Assembly: GCA_002451165.1 (NCBI GenBank)
Contig: DKBH01000041.1
Location: 1-10,551, forward strand
DNA: 10,551 nt
DNA from: Nitrospiraceae bacterium UBA6905
Lineage (GTDB): Bacteria; Nitrospirota; Thermodesulfovibrionia; Thermodesulfovibrionales; UBA6898
Direction of reading: 5' to 3'
Shown here: one piece after another, positions 6,968 through 10,551 of the stretch
How positions within the stretch are numbered: position 1 is the first letter of the stretch
Layout of the letters: each line of letters begins with the position of its first letter
Position numbers and translations under genes: made by a program
The notes under the pieces: model-generated
Told to the model about the DNA's origin: nothing
Database searches by the model: none
What the model saw: the letters and a program-made list of their open reading frames with translations, nothing else

Positions 6968-8311
6968 TTATGCAATTCGTCTTCTTTCAGCTATGGTTTT
7001 CCTTTCAGCTTTCCATTTCTCATAGGCGATCTTCATGCCCTGCCGCACCGGAATCTGCGACATGAGCGAAAGAATATGCGCATGCGGGAAGCCCTGTCGC
7101 GGGACCTTGGTCATATGCCGCAGCACCCTGCCGAGGCTCAACAGTTCGAGTGAGGTCTCGAAAAAAAGCTCTTCGCGAACTTCGGGAGTCATGGCCGGAT
7201 CCGGATGCGCGAACAGTGCATACGCTCCGTTATAATATTCCCAGCCCAGATCCTTGTAGAGATAAGGCTCATACTGCTCCCGCAGTTTTGTCCCCGGGTA
7301 CGGAACCACCAGCGACGGATGCATGCTCACGCCAAGCCGATCTGCAACCTCGATGGAGCGTCTGAAATCATCGAGCGCATCATGGCGGCTGCCCACCATG
7401 TAAAAGAGAGAAACATCGATGCCATGGTCCCGCACCGTCTTCACTGCCCGTTCGCGATCAGCGCCGATCTTGCCGGTAGCAGCGAACTCCCGCAACCCTT
7501 CATCAGATATCGACTCCCATCCTACCCAAAGTGAAAGCAGACCGCTTTCCCGGGCCGCCTTCAGCATGCGGGGTCCGACGGGGGAGAGCACCGGGCCGAG
7601 ACTGCCGAACCCCATCCATTTCTTGCCGCTCCCTTTGAGTGCGCTAAAAAGATCAATCGCGCGCTCAGCCTTACCGGTCCACCAGATGTTTTCGTCGCCG
7701 TTGATATACATCTTCTCCGGAATTGCAGCGACATCGCGCACCACGTGCTCAATAGGGCGGAAGCGGATCTTCGAGCCCCAGAATTTCGTTACGGAGCAAA
7801 AGGTGCAGTTGAAGGGGCATCCCCGTGAGGTATTCACGATCCGGAACTGGTGCTTCCTGCCGCCCTTCAGCATGCCGTACAGCGGCGTGGGCAGATCATC
7901 CAGTGATATCTGCTCCCCCCGGTAAAACGGCTGAAGGTTGCCATTCCTATAATCCCTGAGTACCTGCGGCCAGACCGCTTCAGCCTCCCCGATCACCACG
8001 GCGTCGCCATACTGTTTAGCTTCCTCAGGCATGGCAGAGGCATGCATATTTCCGAAGACAACCTTGATCCCCCGCGCCCGAAGCTTCTCGGCGATCCGGT
8101 ATCCCGGCACCGCCGTCGGGGTCAGAATGCTGATCGCCGCAAGATCACACTCCAATTTCTCAAGAGCGTCGGGGTCAGCGCTCATGCTGATCAATTCGAT
8201 CTCGATATCGGGATCTGCACGGCGGGTAAGCGCGGCAAGATACTCAAGGCTTGGAGGTGCAACAGGAGTCCAGCCGAAAGGCAAAGGTGGGAAGATAATG
8301 GCAATTTTCAC
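6968..8311 (-). CDS. Cobalamin-binding-type radical SAM protein
   Basis: This 447-residue protein has the two-domain plan of class B (B12-dependent) radical SAM enzymes. The N-terminal Rossmann domain (about 1-130) contains FPPL (7-10), GNMHASAMPEEA (87-98) and VVIGEAEA. The radical SAM core has TSRGCPFNCTFC with C165-x3-C169-x2-C172, INGDEN (203-208), VGWESIS (263-269) and VPYPGTKL (336-343). The DxHxxG cobalamin motif is absent. It is related to, but clearly different from, the BchE-like protein at 1588-3060, and lacks the YSKYN...KPKAMT tail of BchE. Relatives include methyltransferases and cyclases; the substrate here is unknown. The start is GTG at 8311, 28 bases after the ccsA stop, with no good ribosome binding site, so translation is probably coupled to ccsA. 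Confidence 0.85.
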   Translation of the reverse strand: MKIAIIFPPLPFGWTPVAPPSLEYLAALTRRADPDIEIELISMSADPDALEKLECDLAAISILTPTAVPGYRIAEKLRARGIKVVFGNMHASAMPEEAKQYGDAVVIGEAEAVWPQVLRDYRNGNLQPFYRGEQISLDDLPTPLYGMLKGGRKHQFRIVNTSRGCPFNCTFCSVTKFWGSKIRFRPIEHVVRDVAAIPEKMYINGDENIWWTGKAERAIDLFSALKGSGKKWMGFGSLGPVLSPVGPRMLKAARESGLLSLWVGWESISDEGLREFAATGKIGADRERAVKTVRDHGIDVSLFYMVGSRHDALDDFRRSIEVADRLGVSMHPSLVVPYPGTKLREQYEPYLYKDLGWEYYNGAYALFAHPDPAMTPEVREELFFETSLELLSLGRVLRHMTKVPRQGFPHAHILSLMSQIPVRQGMKIAYEKWKAERKTIAERRRIA

Positions 8312-8339
8312 ACGTAGTTTAGGGATTAGCGATTCATTA

Positions 8340-9164
8340 TCAGTGCTCGATCCGGAATCCCTTATGAAAGGTCTCTACGGAAAAAGGAATGCCCCAATAG
8401 CTGATGATCATCGCTATCAATGCAATCAAAGCATACCAGGCGAGCTTCCTTCCACGCCAGCCGAAGGTGATCCGCAGATGCAGATAGATACCGTATATAA
8501 GCCATGAGATGAGCGACCAGACCTCCACAGGGTCCCAGTTCCAGTAATTGCCCTTCACCTGATTCGACCAGAAAGCTCCGGAGACAATCATCAACCCATA
8601 CATGATGAATCCACCGGCAATAAATCGGTAGCTCAGATTATCGAGCGTTTGCAGCTCTGGCAGTTTATTGGCAATGCCCCCTGAAGATCTTTCCTTCAGG
8701 AGATACATCAACCCAAAGGCAGCCGCCACAAGTACCGAGCCAAAGCCGGCTGAAGCACCTATGATATGAACCCATATCCAGGCGCTCTGCAATGCAGGAG
8801 CAAGCGTTGTAGCAATCTCCTTCATGAGCGTACCAGCCCAGCCTATGAGCACGAAGACTACGGGCATGACCAGCACACCCAGCGGTCGCACTTTCTTGGT
8901 GGAGAACTGAAAGATGAGGAATATAAGCACTGCCATGAAGGTGCCAAGGGTAATCGACTCGGAAATTGAAATGAAGGGTGATATCCCTGTCTCGGACCAC
9001 CGAAGGCCTATGGCAATAGTATGGGGGATAAACCCGGCAAGAGCGCCGTATAACCCGACCGTGAAGAGTTTCTCCTGCCTGGCAATGAGTCCGAAGATAT
9101 AACTGAATGTGCTAACACCGTACAACCCTACCGCAATCCAGAAACAGACCAGCTCAGCTTTCAT
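8340..9164 (-). CDS. ccsA: Cytochrome c biogenesis protein CcsA (ResC/CcsB family)
   Basis: This is the heme-handling membrane subunit of system II cytochrome c maturation. With ResB it exports heme and presents it to apocytochromes. The 274-residue polytopic protein has about eight membrane helices and the tryptophan-rich WWD signature (FWSNQVKGNYWNWDPVEVW, 198-216). His133 (WVH) and His267 (ETFHKGF) flank the WWD loop, as the external heme-ligand histidines do in the family. His229 (IYLHLR), within a helix, is a candidate transmembrane ligand. These assignments come from family knowledge. Length is typical of the unfused form. GGAGGT lies 3 bases before the ATG. It follows resB by 105 bases that contain an extended -10 element. 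Naming differs between databases: ccsA, resC or ccsB. Confidence 0.93.
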   Translation of the reverse strand: MKAELVCFWIAVGLYGVSTFSYIFGLIARQEKLFTVGLYGALAGFIPHTIAIGLRWSETGISPFISISESITLGTFMAVLIFLIFQFSTKKVRPLGVLVMPVVFVLIGWAGTLMKEIATTLAPALQSAWIWVHIIGASAGFGSVLVAAAFGLMYLLKERSSGGIANKLPELQTLDNLSYRFIAGGFIMYGLMIVSGAFWSNQVKGNYWNWDPVEVWSLISWLIYGIYLHLRITFGWRGRKLAWYALIALIAMIISYWGIPFSVETFHKGFRIEH

Positions 9165-9188
9165 CTAACCTCCGCAAGAATTTGCCCT

Positions 9189-9197
9189 ATTATACCA
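9189..9197 (-). promoter_or_regulatory. Extended -10 promoter in front of ccsA
   Basis: On the minus strand TGG-TATAAT (9189-9197) is a perfect extended -10 element. Transcription would start near 9182, about 18 bases before the ccsA ATG at 9164, just ahead of its GGAGGT site. No good -35 box is visible. It suggests ccsA and the radical SAM gene after it can be transcribed independently of resB. Confidence 0.5.
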
Positions 9198-9269
9198 TGC
9201 TGAAGGCCAAACTTCTGCTCCGTGATGAGCAGTATAAGGTAATGTTCCTTGTATCATGTCAGTGCTTGC

Positions 9270-10322
9270 TTAGTTCCGCATTCTTCTCATCCTGCCGATG
9301 AAAGTAATGACCATGCCCCCAAATCCCACCCAGAGGCTTGCAAGCACGATAGGCAGGCCTGGGTCGTAGCGTACGAACATGGCAGTCCAGTAGCGAACTT
9401 CCTTAAGAGAAAGATAGTAGTCTCCTGCATCAAACATCTCTCCCAGCGCCGCCTTGCCTTCCGCGAGGGGCTTCGCTTCTGGCCTCTCACCTTCATGGGT
9501 AAGCGGCCAGACCTGGAAAAAGGCTTCACCTCCTCTTTCAGATATCTTGGACGGACGATAGGCTACCTGCAATGAGAAGAGCGGTTGCGGCCGATCATAG
9601 GGATACGCGATACTGCCAGGGCCATCCTTCGTCCCGGTCGTGTACAGGTACGAGCCGTCCTCTTGCCTCAGGCTTTGAAGCGGATAGTATCCTCCGTAAA
9701 GCTCCCTTCCCATCTTGTCATAGAGCACGATCAGAACCGCATATCCCTCCCGGTCGCAAAAATATCTGAAGCCACGATATTCGAGATGTTTGGTAATAAA
9801 GATAATTCCCTGCTTTTTTGCTTCACCCTCACCCACAGAAATCTCATATGCCACTTTTTTGTCTGCCCCATCAACTCTATGTCCGACATGCATTTTAATG
9901 AGCGTCGTATCACCCCTCAGCTTTCCTATGTCGAAAAAACGGCCCTGCTCAGCAAAATCATAGCTCTGAAGGTCGCCGCTGGGGAGGGTCTCTCCTTCGG
10001 TAAGCCTGATCAGGCCCGCGAAATGAAAGAGACTATTAAAGACGATGCCCCCCAATATAGCGACAAAACTCAGATGAAACAGGATCATGCCAAGGGAGAT
10101 GAGCGTAAGCTTTCTGTTCAAAATTCTCGGAAAAAAGCAAAAGCAGACATTCACCACCAGCATCACCAGCAGCCCATTAAACCAAAACGTCGAAAAGATG
10201 TGGGTCCCTGCCTCCACCCCCCGGTAAATCGTGACGCCGACAACGCAGCAGGAAAGTATGACGACCAGCAACGCCATGGCAAGCTTAACGGAAGAAAGGA
10301 ATTTATATATATTTCGAATCAT
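9270..10322 (-). CDS. resB: Cytochrome c biogenesis protein ResB (Ccs1)
   Basis: This is the partner of CcsA in system II cytochrome c maturation, with a large domain outside the membrane thought to hold the apocytochrome. From the ATG at 10322 it has 350 residues. Three N-terminal helices lie at about 14-33, 47-66 and 73-97; His83 in the third (ILFHLSFVAILGG) is the position of a conserved membrane heme ligand. A periplasmic domain of about 220 residues is rich in beta strands (EYRGFRYFCDREGY, YGGYYPLQSL). The last helix is at about 322-344, followed by a basic tail. I prefer ATG 10322, because MIRNIYKFLSSVKLA matches usual ResB starts. A GTG at 10337 would add five residues; the only purine-rich site, AAAGGTGA, overlaps that GTG. 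ccsA follows directly. Confidence 0.92.
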   Translation of the reverse strand: MIRNIYKFLSSVKLAMALLVVILSCCVVGVTIYRGVEAGTHIFSTFWFNGLLVMLVVNVCFCFFPRILNRKLTLISLGMILFHLSFVAILGGIVFNSLFHFAGLIRLTEGETLPSGDLQSYDFAEQGRFFDIGKLRGDTTLIKMHVGHRVDGADKKVAYEISVGEGEAKKQGIIFITKHLEYRGFRYFCDREGYAVLIVLYDKMGRELYGGYYPLQSLRQEDGSYLYTTGTKDGPGSIAYPYDRPQPLFSLQVAYRPSKISERGGEAFFQVWPLTHEGERPEAKPLAEGKAALGEMFDAGDYYLSLKEVRYWTAMFVRYDPGLPIVLASLWVGFGGMVITFIGRMRRMRN

Positions 10323-10361
10323 TAGGGAAGGGTTCACCTTTCACAACTTTATGCATCACGG

Positions 10362-10398
10362 ATAATTCCCGAGGTCTTCATCATATCTCAGGAATTAT
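10362..10398. promoter_or_regulatory. 12-bp dyad overlapping the probable resB -10 box
   Basis: Arms ATAATTCCCGAG (10362-10373) and CTCAGGAATTAT (10387-10398) pair over 12 positions with one G-U type mismatch and a 13-base spacer. On the minus strand a perfect TATAAT (10394-10399) falls in the upstream arm, with only a poor -35 box. Transcription would start near 10387. There is no T-run, so it is not a terminator. It looks like an operator for a dimeric repressor. Confidence 0.5.
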
Positions 10399-10428
10399 AA
10401 ACTGCTTGTAAAGCTTTTTTCATGTATC

Positions 10429-10551
10429 TCATTGCAACGCCAAATGCGGCCTGACAATAATGGGGAAATCAATGACTTTCGAGGAATAGGATATTCCTTC
10501 ATACCGGACAGTGATTATCTGGATTACTACAGCTTTTCCACCTTCCAGACA
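10429..10551 (-). CDS. Possible 3' end of an upstream gene, cut by the window edge
   Basis: From the right edge one minus-strand frame is open for 40 codons to a TGA at 10429-10431, while the other two minus frames close within about 50 bases. The peptide is strand-like, with alternating hydrophobic residues (AVVIQIITVRYEGISYSSKV, then IDFPIIVRPHLALQ). No family is recognised. A frame this short could be open by chance. Confidence 0.3.
   Translation of the reverse strand, partial: CLEGGKAVVIQIITVRYEGISYSSKVIDFPIIVRPHLALQ

Noticed and set aside
9165..9257. Minus-strand 30-codon frame between resB and ccsA
   Set aside because: No ribosome binding site, no hydrophobic or domain pattern, and it contains the extended -10 promoter and the ccsA ribosome binding site.
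9585..10325. Plus-strand frame of 246 codons opposite resB
   Set aside because: It is the antisense shadow of resB, whose family assignment is firm. The antisense peptide is rich in basic and His residues and resembles nothing known.
1..10551. CRISPR array, insertion sequence, tRNA or rRNA
   Set aside because: I looked for regularly spaced repeats, transposase frames with terminal repeats, and tRNA/rRNA core motifs on both strands and saw none.

Overview
The window looks like a chromosomal segment of an anaerobic or microaerophilic bacterium of the Nitrospirota / Desulfobacterota kind. Three things suggest this: an F-type ATP synthase with two tandem b-type stalk subunits (b' and b), a system II (ResB/CcsA) cytochrome c maturation pair, and two cobalamin-binding-type radical SAM enzymes. 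The taxonomic call is an inference from gene content and protein style, not from a marker gene. Every gene I accept lies on the minus strand, so the region is transcribed from right to left.

In transcription order from the right edge: the last 40 codons of a possible upstream gene (10429-10551); a leader with a 12-bp dyad over a perfect -10 hexamer; resB (9270-10322); a short gap with an extended -10 promoter; ccsA (8340-9164); a radical SAM protein (6968-8311); a decayed TMTC-type membrane glycosyltransferase with a C-terminal TPR part (about 5944-6936); a 436-base gap; a LuxE-type acyl-protein synthetase (3993-5507); a 388-base gap holding a possible exported 44-residue peptide; a small three-helix membrane protein (3263-3604); a probable terminator; a clear BchE homologue (1588-3060); a 528-base gap with a good sigma70 promoter; then atpF' (637-1059) and atpF (8-607), which start an ATP synthase operon that runs off the left edge.

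Functional blocks: (1) resB-ccsA moves heme across the membrane and attaches it to apocytochromes c. (2) The middle block, two BchE-class radical SAM proteins with a LuxE-like acyl-activating enzyme and a small membrane protein, has no obvious known pathway and is the best candidate for something undescribed: a tetrapyrrole- or lipid-modifying function next to heme handling. (3) The ATP synthase stalk genes have their own promoter and are separate from the rest.

The most solid non-routine observation is the pseudogene at 5944-6936. The intact-looking 117-residue TPR frame at its 3' end is only the tail of a membrane glycosyltransferase that has lost its middle and carries three single-base frameshifts and four in-frame stops.
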